DNA from: Georgenia sp. EYE_87
Lineage (GTDB): Bacteria; Actinomycetota; Actinomycetes; Actinomycetales; Actinomycetaceae
Assembly: GCF_023148685.1 (NCBI RefSeq)
Contig: NZ_JAHXNL010000004.1
Location: 134,594 to 198,593, forward strand
Length of the DNA stretch: 64,000 nt
Reading direction: 5' to 3'
Within the stretch, counting starts at the first letter, position 1. Every line of letters begins with the position of its first letter. Of this stretch, positions 40,813 through 50,894 are shown piece after piece. The notes beneath the pieces were generated by a model. The model ran no database searches and was not told where the DNA came from. It saw only the letters and a program-made list of their open reading frames with translations. The position numbers and the translations under genes are program-made.

Positions 40813-42156
40813 GTGATTCTCACGATCCTGGGCGGCGGGGGCTTCCGCGTGCCGCTGGTGTACGAGGCGGTCGCCGCGGCGCGGCAGCGGGTCGTCGTGG
40901 ACGAGGTGGTCCTGCTCGACGACGACGCGGGCCGGCTCGGGGTGATGGCGGACGTGCTGGCGCAGGCCGGCGCCGGCGCTGGGGGGCCCGTGCCGCGGGT
41001 GCGGGCCACCACCGACCTCGACGACGCCGTCGCGGGCGCGGACGTCATCTTCTCCGCGATCCGGGTGGGCGGGACGGCGGGGCGCACGCGCGACGAGCGG
41101 GTGGCGCTCGGCGAGGGGCTGCTCGGGCAGGAGACGGTGGGGCCGGGCGGGCTCGGCTATGCGCTGCGCACCGTCCCCGAGGTCGACCGCATCGCCGCCC
41201 GCATCGCGGAGCTCGCCCCGGACGCGTGGACGATCAGCTTCACCAACCCCGCCTCGATCGTCACCGAGGCGATGCGGACATGGCTGGGTGGTCGGGTGGT
41301 CGGCATCTGCGACACGCCCATCTCCCTCGTGCGCAGGACGCTGCGCGCCCTGGGGCTGGACGCCCGGGCCTTCGACCGCGGTGAGGTCGAGATCGACTAC
41401 GCCGGGCTCAACCACCTCGGCTGGCTCCGCGGCGTGCGGGCCGGCGGCGAGGACCTGCTGCCGGCCCTGCTGGGGGACGACGCCGCGCTCGCGGGCCTGG
41501 AGGAGGCCCGGCTCATGGGGGCCGAGTGGCTCCGTGCGCTGGGCGCGCTGCCCAACGAGTACCTGTACTACTACGACTTCACCCGCGAGGCCGTGGCCGC
41601 CATCGCCTCGCAGGAGTCCACGCGGGGCGAGTTCCTGCTCGCCCAGCAGGGCGCGTTCTACGAGGCGGCCGCGGCCCGGCCCGACCGGGCGCTGGAGCTG
41701 TGGCGCGCCACGCTGGCCGAGCGCGAGGCCACGTACATGGCTACGGAGCGCGACGCGCAGCAGGCCGGCGAGCGGGCGGAGGAGGACCTTGGCGGCGGCT
41801 ACCACGAGGTCGCCGTGGACCTCATGGCGGCGTTGCTCGGCGGCGAGGAGCACCGGATGATCCTGGACGTCGCGAACACCGGGCCCGACGGCGCCCCGCT
41901 CGTGGCGGGACTGCCTGGGGACGCCGTGGTGGAGGTGCCGGTCCTGGTCGACAGCGACGGCGCGCACCCGCTGCCGCTGCGACGTCCGCTCGAGCCGGCG
42001 ATGCTCGCGCGGGTCCAGGCCGTCAAGGCGTGCGAGCGGCTCGCGATCGACGCGGCGCGGTCGGGCTCGCGCGAGACGGCGTGGCTCGCCCTGGCGATGC
42101 ACCCGCTGGTGGACTCGGCGGCGGTGGCGCGGCGGCTCGTGGACGCCTACCTCTGA
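40813..42156 (+). CDS. 6-phospho-beta-glucosidase, GH4 family
   Basis: NAD- and Mn-dependent glycosidase of 447 residues that cleaves phosphorylated beta-glucosides imported by PTS systems, by an oxidation-elimination route. N-terminal NAD fold ILTILGGGGFRVP, metal-binding Cys166 in GICDTPISL and His201 in GLNHLGW, and substrate-phosphate residues in FTNPASIVTEA. The start at GTG 40813 puts the NAD fold at the N-terminus. CDTP replaces the more common CNxP. The link to the PTS genes in this window is only inferred. Confidence 0.9.
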   Translation: MILTILGGGGFRVPLVYEAVAAARQRVVVDEVVLLDDDAGRLGVMADVLAQAGAGAGGPVPRVRATTDLDDAVAGADVIFSAIRVGGTAGRTRDERVALGEGLLGQETVGPGGLGYALRTVPEVDRIAARIAELAPDAWTISFTNPASIVTEAMRTWLGGRVVGICDTPISLVRRTLRALGLDARAFDRGEVEIDYAGLNHLGWLRGVRAGGEDLLPALLGDDAALAGLEEARLMGAEWLRALGALPNEYLYYYDFTREAVAAIASQESTRGEFLLAQQGAFYEAAAARPDRALELWRATLAEREATYMATERDAQQAGERAEEDLGGGYHEVAVDLMAALLGGEEHRMILDVANTGPDGAPLVAGLPGDAVVEVPVLVDSDGAHPLPLRRPLEPAMLARVQAVKACERLAIDAARSGSRETAWLALAMHPLVDSAAVARRLVDAYL

Positions 42157-42182
42157 CCGGCGGTCCGGCGGCCTGGCGTGCG

Positions 42183-42230
42183 GCGCCCCGGCGTCCGGGC
42201 GCCCCGGCGTCCGGGCGTCCCGGCGTCTGG
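42183..42230. repeat. 16-bp tandem repeat, three units
   Basis: Three copies of GCGCCCCGGCGTCCGG, the third with changes, just after the GH4 stop, followed by a fourth fragment GCGCC. Located outside genes. Confidence 0.8.
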
Positions 42231-42240
42231 GCGCCGGGCC

Positions 42241-42254
42241 GGGACCGTGGTCCC
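42241..42254 (+). terminator. Possible terminator after the GH4 gene
   Basis: GGGACC-GT-GGTCCC followed by TTCCCT, 85 bases after the GH4 stop. A second palindrome, GCGGAGCGCGCTCCGC, lies at 42299-42314. Either could end the transcript. Confidence 0.35.
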
Positions 42255-42352
42255 TTCCCTCCGGACCCCGCACGGGGTTCTCCTGGGAGGGCAAGGCCGC
42301 GGAGCGCGCTCCGCCCCTGGGGCGCCACGCGCGAGGTCAGGGAGGACCGGTC

Positions 42353-42841
42353 ATGCACGTCGCCTACTACCACGCGTCCAGGTTCGGCAACGGTGCCGCG
42401 GTGGCGGCCAAGTTCGCGGAGATCATGGCGGCGAGGGGTGTCACGGTCGACGTCCGGCACATGCGCGACGCCGACCCGAAGCGCCTCCCGCCGGCCGACC
42501 TGTACGTGTTCAGCACGCCGGGATTCATGGGGAAGCCGCGCCGGACGGCCCGGAGCTTCGCCAAGCACGCGCGGCTGCAGCCGGGCACCCGGTACGCGAT
42601 CCTCACCACCGAGGTGGCTCCGAGGCCGGACAAGAACGGGCAGCTGCCGGACCCGGAGAAGCTCGACCGGTGGCAACGGGTCATGCCGATCATGAGGGAG
42701 CTCCTCGAGGGCAAGGGCGTCGAGGTCGCGGAGGGCACCGTCAGGGTCACCGACCTCAAGGGGCCGCTCGAGGAGGGCTGGGAGGAGAAGGTGCGGGCCT
42801 TCGCCGACCGGATCTCCTCGATCCAGAGCTCCGCCGCCTGA
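42353..42841 (+). CDS. Flavodoxin-like protein
   Basis: FMN-binding flavodoxin-fold protein of 162 residues. The N-terminal strand HVAYYHASRFGNGAAVA has the phosphate-binding loop shape, though with S-R-F-G-N in place of the usual T/S-x-T-G-N. YVFSTPGFMGKPRRTARSF is the middle loop. It may be an electron carrier or a quinone-reductase-like protein. GGAGGA six bases before the ATG gives a good start. A minisatellite separates it from the cupin gene. Confidence 0.8.
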   Translation: MHVAYYHASRFGNGAAVAAKFAEIMAARGVTVDVRHMRDADPKRLPPADLYVFSTPGFMGKPRRTARSFAKHARLQPGTRYAILTTEVAPRPDKNGQLPDPEKLDRWQRVMPIMRELLEGKGVEVAEGTVRVTDLKGPLEEGWEEKVRAFADRISSIQSSAA

Positions 42842-42924
42842 GCTCCCACGCCAGGGCCCCGTCCCCGGCCCGACGAGCGTGCGGACCCGGCCCGGCGGAC
42901 GGGGCCGGGCCGGGCCGCGCCGTC

Positions 42925-43080
42925 GCGCCCCGCCGTTGTGCTCCGCCGTCGTGCTCCGCCGTTGTGCTCCGCCGTCGTGCTCCGCCGTCGTGCTCCGCCG
43001 TCGTGCTCCGCCGTCGTGCTCCGCCGTCGTGCTCCGCCGTCGCGCCCCGCCGTCGCGCCCCGCCGTCGTGCTCCGCCGTC
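42925..43080. repeat. 13-bp minisatellite, twelve units
   Basis: Twelve exact-length copies of a 13-bp unit, consensus GTGCTCCGCCGTC (variants GCGCCCCGCCGTC and a final T for C), with no spacers. Because 13 is not a multiple of three, any reading frame through it cycles through three phases, so the open frames seen here are artefacts. It fills most of the 348-bp gap between the flavodoxin-like and cupin genes, and copy number is likely to vary between strains. Confidence 0.9.
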
Positions 43081-43189
43081 GCCGGAGCGCCGTCGTGGCG
43101 CGTCCGCCGTGGTGTCCGGCTGCGGTCCGCGCCGCCCTGCGAGAAGGTGGGACGACGGCGCACCGCGCACCCCGAGCGAGGAGAGACAC

Positions 43190-43585
43190 ATGACGATCCA
43201 CCACTGGTCCCGAGACAGCGAGGCCGAGCAGTCCAAGGACTTCCGGCGGGTGCTGTGGACGGGTGAGCACAGCCAGCTCGTCATCATGACGATCGAGCCC
43301 GGCGGGGAGATCGGCGAGGAGACGCACCCCGACAACGACCAGATCCTCAGCTTCGTCTCCGGGTCGGCCAAGGCCGTGATCGAGGGCGAGGAACACCTCG
43401 TCGCCGCCGGCGACATCGTCGCCGTGCCGGCCGGGACCAGGCACAACTTCATCAACGTCGGGCACAGCCCCCTGGTCCTCTACACGATCTACGGCCCCGC
43501 CCACCACGCCGAGGGAGCGGTGCACGCCACCAAGGAGGAGGCGGACGCCAAGGAGGAGGCCGGCGAGGACGAGCCGCCCCAGTGA
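43190..43585 (+). CDS. Cupin-domain protein
   Basis: Single-domain beta-barrel protein of 131 residues. The first cupin motif is GGEIGEETHPDNDQIL (metal-binding Glu/His pattern) and the second is PAGTRHNFINVG. A Lys/Glu-rich tail follows. Similar proteins are annotated only as cupins; a mannose-isomerase-like or stress role is possible. GAGGAGAG precedes the ATG. It stands 28 bp before the F420-dependent dehydrogenase gene. Confidence 0.85.
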   Translation: MTIHHWSRDSEAEQSKDFRRVLWTGEHSQLVIMTIEPGGEIGEETHPDNDQILSFVSGSAKAVIEGEEHLVAAGDIVAVPAGTRHNFINVGHSPLVLYTIYGPAHHAEGAVHATKEEADAKEEAGEDEPPQ

Positions 43586-43601
43586 TCCCGGGCCGGCCTG
43601 C

Positions 43602-43607
43602 CAAGAT
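43602..43607 (+). promoter_or_regulatory. -10 box of the leaderless F420-dependent dehydrogenase gene
   Basis: CAAGAT exactly six bases before the ATG at 43614, with no ribosome site. Confidence 0.5.
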
Positions 43608-43613
43608 GGCCCC

Positions 43614-44612
43614 ATGAGTCTGACGATCGGTTACGCCGCAGCCCTCGAGCAGTTCGCGCCCATGGAGGCGGTGGAGTACTCGGCGCTCGCGGAGGAGCAC
43701 GGCTTCTCCGGGGTGATGGCGGCGGACCACTTCCAGCCGTGGACGCCCACGCAGGGGCAGGCCGGCTTCGTGTGGAACGTGCTGACGGCGGTGGCCGAGC
43801 GCACACGGGGCGACCTGGGTCCCGGCGTCACCGCCCCGACCTTCCGCTGGCACCCGGCGATGGTCGCCCAGGCGTCGGCGACGCTGGCGGCGATGTACCC
43901 CGGCCGGCACTGGCTGGGGCTCGGGTCCGGGGAGGCGCTGAACGAGCACGTCGTCGGCGGCTACTGGCCCGAGGCGCCCGAGCGGATCAACCGGATGTTC
44001 GAGGCGATCGAGATCATCCGCAAGCTCTTCACCAACTCCCTCGCGGGCAAGGACACCAAGCACGCGGGCACGTTCTACAAGCTGGAGTCCACCCGGCTGT
44101 GGTCCATGCCCGCGGAGGCGCCGCCGATCCTCGTGGCCACCGGCGGGCCGGTGACCGCCAAGCGGGCCGGCAGGCACGCCGACGGCCTGATCACCGTGGG
44201 CGCACCGATCGAGAAGATCGCGGGCCTCTTCGAGAAGTTCGCCGCCGGGGCGAAGGAGGCGGGGAAGGACGCGGACGAGATGCCGAAGGTGCTGCAGCTG
44301 CACCTGTCCTGGGCACCCACCGACGAGGAGGCCCTCGCGAACGCGATGGACCAGTGGCCCAACGGCGGGATGAAGTTCCCCAAGGCCGACATCCGCTCGC
44401 CCTTCGACTTCGCCGCGATGGCCAAGCTCGTGCGCGAGGAGGACTTCGCCGGGCGCATGGTCATCTCCGCCGACCCCGACGAGCACCGCGCGGAGATCCA
44501 GCGCTACGTCGACCTCGGGTTCGACCGCATCTACCTGCACAACGTGGGTCGCAACCAGCGCGAGTGGCTCGAGGTCTTCGGCCGCGACGTCCTGCCCGGC
44601 CTCGCCCGGTGA
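43614..44612 (+). CDS. F420-dependent glucose-6-phosphate dehydrogenase-like LLM protein
   Basis: Luciferase-like monooxygenase-fold enzyme of 332 residues of the subgroup that includes F420-dependent glucose-6-phosphate dehydrogenase and the TIGR03557-type relatives. Features: [24 protein letters not shown] with the F420-binding His, [11 protein letters not shown] and [13 protein letters not shown] at the C-terminus. It probably oxidises a substrate such as glucose-6-phosphate to make reduced F420. Its stop overlaps the GTG of cofE, so the cofactor-finishing enzyme and a cofactor user are made together. Confidence 0.88.
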   Translation: MSLTIGYAAALEQFAPMEAVEYSALAEEHGFSGVMAADHFQPWTPTQGQAGFVWNVLTAVAERTRGDLGPGVTAPTFRWHPAMVAQASATLAAMYPGRHWLGLGSGEALNEHVVGGYWPEAPERINRMFEAIEIIRKLFTNSLAGKDTKHAGTFYKLESTRLWSMPAEAPPILVATGGPVTAKRAGRHADGLITVGAPIEKIAGLFEKFAAGAKEAGKDADEMPKVLQLHLSWAPTDEEALANAMDQWPNGGMKFPKADIRSPFDFAAMAKLVREEDFAGRMVISADPDEHRAEIQRYVDLGFDRIYLHNVGRNQREWLEVFGRDVLPGLAR

Positions 44613-45376
44613 GCGTCAACGGCATGCTGCTCGCCCAGGCGCCCGACGGCGTCCCCACCATCACGCGGGGCGACGATCTCGCCGCGCTCCTCGTCCCCGT
44701 GCTCGAACGGCTCACCTGGCCCGACGGCTCCACCGGGCTCGCGGAGGGCGACGTCGTCGTGGTCGCCTCGAAGATCGTCGCCAAGGCCGAGGGCCGACTG
44801 GTCGCCGCCCGGGACGACGCCGAGCGGGAGTCCGTGATCGCGGGCGAGACGGTGCGGGTGGTGGCCGAGCGCGAACGACCCGACGGCACGACCCTGCGCA
44901 TCGTGGAGAACCGGCTCGGCCTGGTCATGGCCGCCGCCGGTGTCGACGCCTCCGACGTGCCGCCCGGGACGGCGCTGCTGCTCCCCGCGGACCCCGACGA
45001 GTCGGCGCGACGGCTGCGCCGCGGGCTCCACGCCCGCACGGGGGTGCGGCCCGGAGTGCTGATCACCGACACCGCCGGCCGGCCGTGGCGGAGGGGGGTG
45101 GTCGACATGGCCATCGGGGCGGCGGGCGTGGAGGTCCTGTCCGACCTGCGCGGCAGCACGGACGCGTACGGCAAGGAGCTCCGGACGACGGTGATCGGGG
45201 TGGCGGACGAGATCGCCGCGGCGGCCGAGCTGGTCAAGGGCAAGGTGTCGGGACGGCCGGTCGCCGTGGTGCGCGGCATGGGCCACGTCGTGACGGTGGC
45301 GGACGGCGACGGCGCCGCGTCGCTGATCCGTCCGGCGGTCGAGGACATGTTCCGCCACGGGGTTTCGCAGGACTGA
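44609..45376 (+). CDS. cofE: Coenzyme F420-0:L-glutamate ligase
   Basis: Adds gamma-linked glutamates to F420-0, giving the mature polyglutamate cofactor. The 255-residue protein shows [47 protein letters not shown] and [20 protein letters not shown], the full FbiB/CofE N-terminal enzyme. It lacks the C-terminal reductase domain of mycobacterial FbiB, so it is the stand-alone CofE form. GTG start coupled to the dehydrogenase. No genes for F420-0 biosynthesis (cofC, cofD, fbiC) are in the window; a candidate F420-0 importer lies at 47.6-50.6 kb. Confidence 0.92.
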   Translation: MSVNGMLLAQAPDGVPTITRGDDLAALLVPVLERLTWPDGSTGLAEGDVVVVASKIVAKAEGRLVAARDDAERESVIAGETVRVVAERERPDGTTLRIVENRLGLVMAAAGVDASDVPPGTALLLPADPDESARRLRRGLHARTGVRPGVLITDTAGRPWRRGVVDMAIGAAGVEVLSDLRGSTDAYGKELRTTVIGVADEIAAAAELVKGKVSGRPVAVVRGMGHVVTVADGDGAASLIRPAVEDMFRHGVSQD

Positions 45377-45418
45377 CCCTGCGAGGATCCTCTCGCCCTC
45401 GCCCCCCCCGGCACGAGC

Positions 45419-46960
45419 TCAGGAGTCGCGGCGGGGGCCCGGGTCGGGCGGCGCGCCTCCCGGACCCGCGTGCTCGTCGTCCCGGACCGGGGCGGGGGTG
45501 AGCTCGCAGCTGTCGGTGCCGCCGGGCATGCGGTGCCGGCGGGCCGCGACGGCTCGGTAGACCACGTCCGCCACCGGGCGCACGGGGTCGCTGGCGATCA
45601 GCAGCCCAGCCACCGTCGCCAGGCCTCCGCGCGCGACCATCGCGGCAGCGATCGCCCCGCTCCCGCCGCGTAGCGGCCCGGTGCCCGACTGCCAGTACGC
45701 CTGCCGCGAGAGGTCCTCCTCGCGCAGACCGAGCCCGGCCAGGTCGGGCACCGACTGCCACGGCACGATCGCCACCCGGTCCGGACGCCGCCGGGCGAGC
45801 CAGAGCGCCGCACGGGTGCAGAAGCCGCAGTCCGCGTCGTACAGCAGCCGGCCGGAGGTGTCGGCGCCCCGGCGGACCGCCCGGGCGGACTGGCCGAGCC
45901 GCACCACGGGCGCCAGCAGGAACCAGGCCCCGACGATCCCGCCCGCGACGAGCACGACCGGGTAGACGACGTCGGCAGCGTTGCCCACGGCCTCGATCAG
46001 CAGGGACCAGCCGATGCCTCCGGCGAGCACCACGACCGGGGCGAGGCGGACGAGCCGGGCCGGCGGGGCGTACGAGCGGCGCAGAGCACGGGGCACCGGC
46101 ACGCGGTCCCACGGCACCACGAAGCCGTACGTCACGACGTTCATGAAGAAGGCGATGTTCATCATGAGCCACACGCCCAGGTGGAACGTCGCAGCCACCG
46201 CGAACGCCAGCCGCGTGGTCGTCCACCACAGCACGGCGACGATCATTCCCGCCTCGAGGACGATCGTGGCGATGTCGAGGATCTCCCAGAACACCGGGTG
46301 GTCGAAGTCGAGGAAGAACGGGGCGAGGAGCTCGTCCTTGCCGTTCGTGAAGTACTGCCGGACCTGATGGCCCTGGACGGCCTGCGTCTGCAGACTGAGC
46401 CAGTCGCCGCGGATCTTCGGCCAGGCGGCCGTGAGGAACCCCAGGCCGATCATGAGCGCGTACAGCCGGAGCGGCCACTGCTCCGCGCGCTCGGGGGGCT
46501 CAGGCAGCCCCCGTGCGCGCCGCCGCACCGCGTCGAGGGAGAGCCGGTCGCCCCACCCGGCGAGCGCCATCGCAGCCGGGAGCAGCACAAGAAATATGTC
46601 GTGGTCGATCTTGCCGAGGCTGTACGTGAACCCGAAACCGGTCATTGCGACGATCACCGAGAGAAATGACGCGACTCGCGTGAACCACCCGAGGAGAATG
46701 GCGAACAGGCACGCCGCGAAAAGCGCCTCCAGGCTGCGCAGGACTAATTCAGGAGGAAATCCCGGGAAAAGCATGAACGGCCCGGGCGGCGCAATGTACA
46801 TCGAGTCGGGGAACAGCGCCGGCCACGAGAAGTCAGGAAGCGTCAGCAGGGCGATGACCCCGTACAGGACGCGGTACCTGGCGAGCGAGGTCCGGGTGAA
46901 CGCGCCACCGTGGATCCAGGCGTCGATCCGGTCGGTCCCGGTCGCCGTCGCGCTACTCAT
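45419..46960 (-). CDS. HTTM membrane protein fused to a DCC thiol-disulfide domain
   Basis: A 513-residue fusion. Residues about 15-360 form a multi-pass HTTM domain, the horizontally transferred transmembrane family related to vitamin K gamma-carboxylase. Residues 371-480 are a DUF393/DCC thioredoxin-like domain with its signature YDADCGFC (Asp375, Cys378, Cys381). The combination suggests redox chemistry at the membrane. The 5' part uses AT-richer codons (for example AAGAAATATGTC), unlike its neighbours. The ATG at 46960 lies within the 3' end of the partner gene, so translation is coupled. Confidence 0.85.
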   Translation of the reverse strand: MSSATATGTDRIDAWIHGGAFTRTSLARYRVLYGVIALLTLPDFSWPALFPDSMYIAPPGPFMLFPGFPPELVLRSLEALFAACLFAILLGWFTRVASFLSVIVAMTGFGFTYSLGKIDHDIFLVLLPAAMALAGWGDRLSLDAVRRRARGLPEPPERAEQWPLRLYALMIGLGFLTAAWPKIRGDWLSLQTQAVQGHQVRQYFTNGKDELLAPFFLDFDHPVFWEILDIATIVLEAGMIVAVLWWTTTRLAFAVAATFHLGVWLMMNIAFFMNVVTYGFVVPWDRVPVPRALRRSYAPPARLVRLAPVVVLAGGIGWSLLIEAVGNAADVVYPVVLVAGGIVGAWFLLAPVVRLGQSARAVRRGADTSGRLLYDADCGFCTRAALWLARRRPDRVAIVPWQSVPDLAGLGLREEDLSRQAYWQSGTGPLRGGSGAIAAAMVARGGLATVAGLLIASDPVRPVADVVYRAVAARRHRMPGGTDSCELTPAPVRDDEHAGPGGAPPDPGPRRDS

Positions 46961-47432
46961 CCCGGCCCCCGAACGGGACGACGGTCCGGTCGCCCACCGT
47001 GAAGCGCGGAGGGCCGTCGTCGTCCAGGTCGTAGTGGGCGGTGCGCCAGCTGATCACGGCGCGGACCGGTTCGCGCCCGCCACCGAGGTCGGACACGCGT
47101 CTCTCCAGCCACGCCACCGTCCCGGGGAGGTCCCGTCGCGGGCTGTCCGGCCGGAAGGCCGTCGAGAAGATCCGCGTGGGCGAGGACTTGGCCTGCGCCA
47201 TGACCTCGAGGTGGGTGAATGTCGCGGAGCCGCCGTCGGTGTAGACGACCGTGACGGTCGGCTCGTCCGAGTCGACGGTGCCGGCGACCGGGCCGATCCC
47301 GCCGAACCCGGGCTGGAAGAGGCCGGGATACGGCTCCCGCCACATCTCGTCCACCGCCACCTGAGCGACAAATCCAGTCAGGACCAGGATGAAAATGCCC
47401 CGGACCGCACGAGAATTCCGAGTCGTCCTCAT
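46953..47432 (-). CDS. Membrane-anchored partner of the HTTM-DCC protein
   Basis: Protein of 159 residues with one N-terminal membrane anchor (GIFILVLTGFVAQVAVDEMW) and an outer or inner domain with no motif I recognise (VVYTDGGSATFTHLEVMAQ and GGREPVRAVISWRT). Similar small proteins are found next to HTTM genes. It overlaps the HTTM gene by eight bases. TACGTT lies exactly six bases before the ATG at 47432, so it is leaderless and heads the operon. Confidence 0.7.
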   Translation of the reverse strand: MRTTRNSRAVRGIFILVLTGFVAQVAVDEMWREPYPGLFQPGFGGIGPVAGTVDSDEPTVTVVYTDGGSATFTHLEVMAQAKSSPTRIFSTAFRPDSPRRDLPGTVAWLERRVSDLGGGREPVRAVISWRTAHYDLDDDGPPRFTVGDRTVVPFGGRDE

Positions 47433-47584
47433 CGCGCCAACGTAGCGTCCGGCGTGGTCGGCGGGAGGTGGATCGGACGCACTTTATCGCCCGTCGGGGA
47501 AACGGTTTTATACGGGTGCCAGCTTTATGAATGTCTCTCCAGAATTCCCGCTGCCGCCGCCGCCGCAGCAGCCGGCCCGGGCGG

Positions 47585-48402
<818 letters not shown>

Positions 48403-48406
<4 letters not shown>

Positions 48407-49470
48407 GAGGCCGCCCGCCGGCGCAGGAGGACGGCGAAGACCGGGGCCCCGATCACGGCGGTGAGGATGCCGACCGGCAGCTCCCGGGGCTCGAAGAGGC
48501 TGCGGGCGGCGGTGTCCGCGAGCAGCAGGAACGTGGCGCCCGCGAGAGCGGCGACGGGGAGGACCCGGTGGTGCCGGTCGCCGACGACCAGCCGCACGGC
48601 GTGGGGCACCACGAGACCGACGAAACCGATCGCGCCGGCCACGGACACCAGCAGCCCGGTCAGGAGCGCCGCAGCCCCGAGCAGCACCCAGCGCGTGCGG
48701 GTGACGGCCACGCCGAGCGAGGCCGCGGAGACGTCGCCGAACGTGAAGGCGTCGAGCGCCCGTGCCCTGCCGGCGAGGAACGTGCCGACGACGGCGGTCG
48801 CGCCGAGGGCGGTGAGCGCCTCCGGCCACGTCGCCCCGCCGAGCGAGCCCATGAGCCAGGTGAGGATCTCCCGGTAGGAGTCGCCGGTCGAGGACCAGAA
48901 GATGACGAAGCTGACGACGGCGGAGCCGGCCTGGGCCACGGCCACGCCGGCCAGCACGGTGCGCACGGGGCTCAGTCCGCCGCCGCGTCCGGTCGCCAGC
49001 CCGAGCGTGAGCACCAGCGCCGCCATGGCACCGGCGAAGGCTGCGACGGGCAGCGCGGCGGCCAGCCCGAGCACGAGCACGAGCACGGCGCCCACGGACG
49101 CCCCGGAGGAGACGCCCAGGAGGTAGGGGTCGGCCAGCGGGTTGCGGGTCAGGGCCTGCATCACGCCGCCGCACAGGGCCAGCCCGGCCCCGACGGCGGC
49201 GGCCGCGACCACGCGGGGCGCCCGCCCGGACCAGATGATGGCGTCCTGGATCTCGGTCAGCGGGTTGACGGGGCACCAGCCGGCCCCCGGCGTCCCGAGG
49301 CGGCCGCACAGATGGTGCCAGGCGGAGGTCCACACCTGCGCCGTCGAGATGTCCGCCTGCCCCAGCGTCAGCGCCCAGCCGGCGACGACGACCAGGACGG
49401 CGGCGAGCACCACCAGCACCAGCCCCAGGGGCGCGCGGGACCGTCCCGCGGGCCGTTGAGGCTGCGGCAT
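48403..49470 (-). CDS. ABC importer permease, FecCD/BtuC type (candidate F420-0 uptake)
   Basis: Membrane permease of 355 residues with about ten helices. GAGLALCGGVMQALTRNPLADPYLLGVSSGAS is the BtuC-type substrate path, split here as GGVMQALTRNPLADP and LLGVSSGASVGA. The coupling loop LGVAVTRTRW contacts the ATPase, and GFVGLVVPHAVRLVVG is the conserved C-terminal part. ATG 49470 is the only ATG in a suitable place; the reading frame extends upstream as Pro/Arg-rich sequence. It lies 95 bp after the binding-protein gene. Confidence 0.88.
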
Positions 49471-49565
49471 GCGGCCGGAGGGGCGCGCCGGAGGGCCGAC
49501 CGGGCCGGCCGAGCCACCCGGCGCGGCGGGCCGGGTCGCTGCCCGGTCTGCCGGTCGGGTGGCGG

Positions 49566-50636
49566 TCAGCGGGCCACCTCCAGCTCGGCCAGCTGCGCGG
49601 CCAGGTCGGTCACGGCCGGCACGTTGCGCATGCCGGCCTCGGTCGCGGGGAACGGCACGACCAGGTACCGCTCCTCCTGCACGGCCGGCAGCGTGGCCGT
49701 GACCGGGTTCCGCTCCAGGGCCTCCTTCTTGTGCTCGGCAGTGTTCCACGCGGCGTCGACCAGCACGACGACGTCCGGGTTCGCCTCCGCCACCGCCTCC
49801 CAGCCGAGCGAGGTCCAGGTGTCCTGCACGCCGGCCGCGACGTTCTCCAGCCCGACCGCGTCCATGATCATCTGCGGCGCCCCGATGCCCGCCCCCACGT
49901 ACGGCACGTCCTCGCCCGAGGAGTACCACAGCGCGGTGAGCCCCGCCCCGGACGGGACGACCGCGTCGAGCTCGGCACGCTGCGCGGCCACCAGCTCCGC
50001 CGCGGCCTCGTCCTCGCCGAGCATGCGCCCGACCTCGGTGATCTCCTCCAGGACGAGGTCGAAGGTGAGCCGCTCCGGGCGGTGCTCCGCCCCCTTGCAC
50101 GCCGAGGGGGAGACGTACGTGGCGACGCCGAGGTCCTGGTACGTCTGCCGCTCGCCCGCGCCGTCGGCGCTGAGGTTGGACTCCCAGCCCGCGTAGACCA
50201 GGTCCGGCTCCAGCTCCAGGACGGCCTCCTGAGCAGGGTTCTTCTCCGCCAGCACGGGCACGTCGGCCGCCGCCGGCGCCAGCTCCGCCGGCACGTCGCC
50301 GTCCGCGAAGGCGGTGCCCACCAGCCGGTCGCCGGCCCCCAGGGCCAGCACCATCTCGGTCGCCGAGGACTTGATGGTCACGATCCGCTCGGGCGGCTCC
50401 TCGAGCGTCGCGTCCACGCCGCACGAGGACACAGCGAGGGGGAAGGCACCCGCGGGGGAGGCGGAGGCGGCGGAGGACGACGGCGCAGCCTCGCCGGGGC
50501 CGGCGACGCCCGGGTCGGCAGCGCCCGGGCCGGTGGCGCCCGAGCCGGCGCAGCCGGACAGGAGCGCGGCGACGGCGAGGCCGGCCACGGGCGGAAGGGT
50601 GCGGCGCCGGGAGAGGCGGCGGGGAGCAGCGGGCAC
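49566..50636 (-). CDS. ABC importer substrate-binding lipoprotein (candidate F420-0 binding)
   Basis: Periplasmic-binding-type lipoprotein of 356 residues of the cobalamin/siderophore class. Signal peptide with lipobox LSGC (Cys29), then a Ser/Ala-rich linker. The fold is marked by PERIVTIKSSATEMVLALG, DLVYAGWESN and PDVVVLVDAAWN. GTG 50636 is chosen because GGAGA stands seven bases upstream. It is related to the proposed F420-0-binding proteins TIGR03868. The upstream 258 bp hold no riboswitch I can recognise. Confidence 0.87.
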   Translation of the reverse strand: MPAAPRRLSRRRTLPPVAGLAVAALLSGCAGSGATGPGAADPGVAGPGEAAPSSSAASASPAGAFPLAVSSCGVDATLEEPPERIVTIKSSATEMVLALGAGDRLVGTAFADGDVPAELAPAAADVPVLAEKNPAQEAVLELEPDLVYAGWESNLSADGAGERQTYQDLGVATYVSPSACKGAEHRPERLTFDLVLEEITEVGRMLGEDEAAAELVAAQRAELDAVVPSGAGLTALWYSSGEDVPYVGAGIGAPQMIMDAVGLENVAAGVQDTWTSLGWEAVAEANPDVVVLVDAAWNTAEHKKEALERNPVTATLPAVQEERYLVVPFPATEAGMRNVPAVTDLAAQLAELEVAR

Positions 50637-50894
50637 GGGAGGGTCTCCGGGAGATCGTCGGTCTGGTCGCCGCAGTCACCGCGCTGCGCTCGGCGGACCG
50701 TGACCCACGTCCAGGCCAACGCTCAGAGTCAGTGCCGACCCGAGGTCCGACGCCATCGTAGCCCCGCCCACCTGCACATCTGCGCAATCGCCCCCGGCCG
50801 GGCCCGGGGCAGGGCACGATGTCACCTAGCGAGCCCCCGGCAGCGCCGCCGGGGGAGGCGAGGACCGCACCAGTCACACCCGCTGGAGGATTCG

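Noticed and set aside
42925-43080. CRISPR array
   Set aside because: Units are 13 bp, adjacent and without spacers; no cas gene is near.
42879-43193. Long open frames through the 13-bp repeat encoding Arg/Ala/Pro/Ser repeats on both strands
   Set aside because: The unit is 13 bp and stop-free in all phases, so open frames are expected by composition. There is no ribosome site and no family similarity.
50637-50894. Cobalamin or other riboswitch upstream of the BtuF-like gene
   Set aside because: I looked for the B12 box and the conserved GCCACTG core and found neither.
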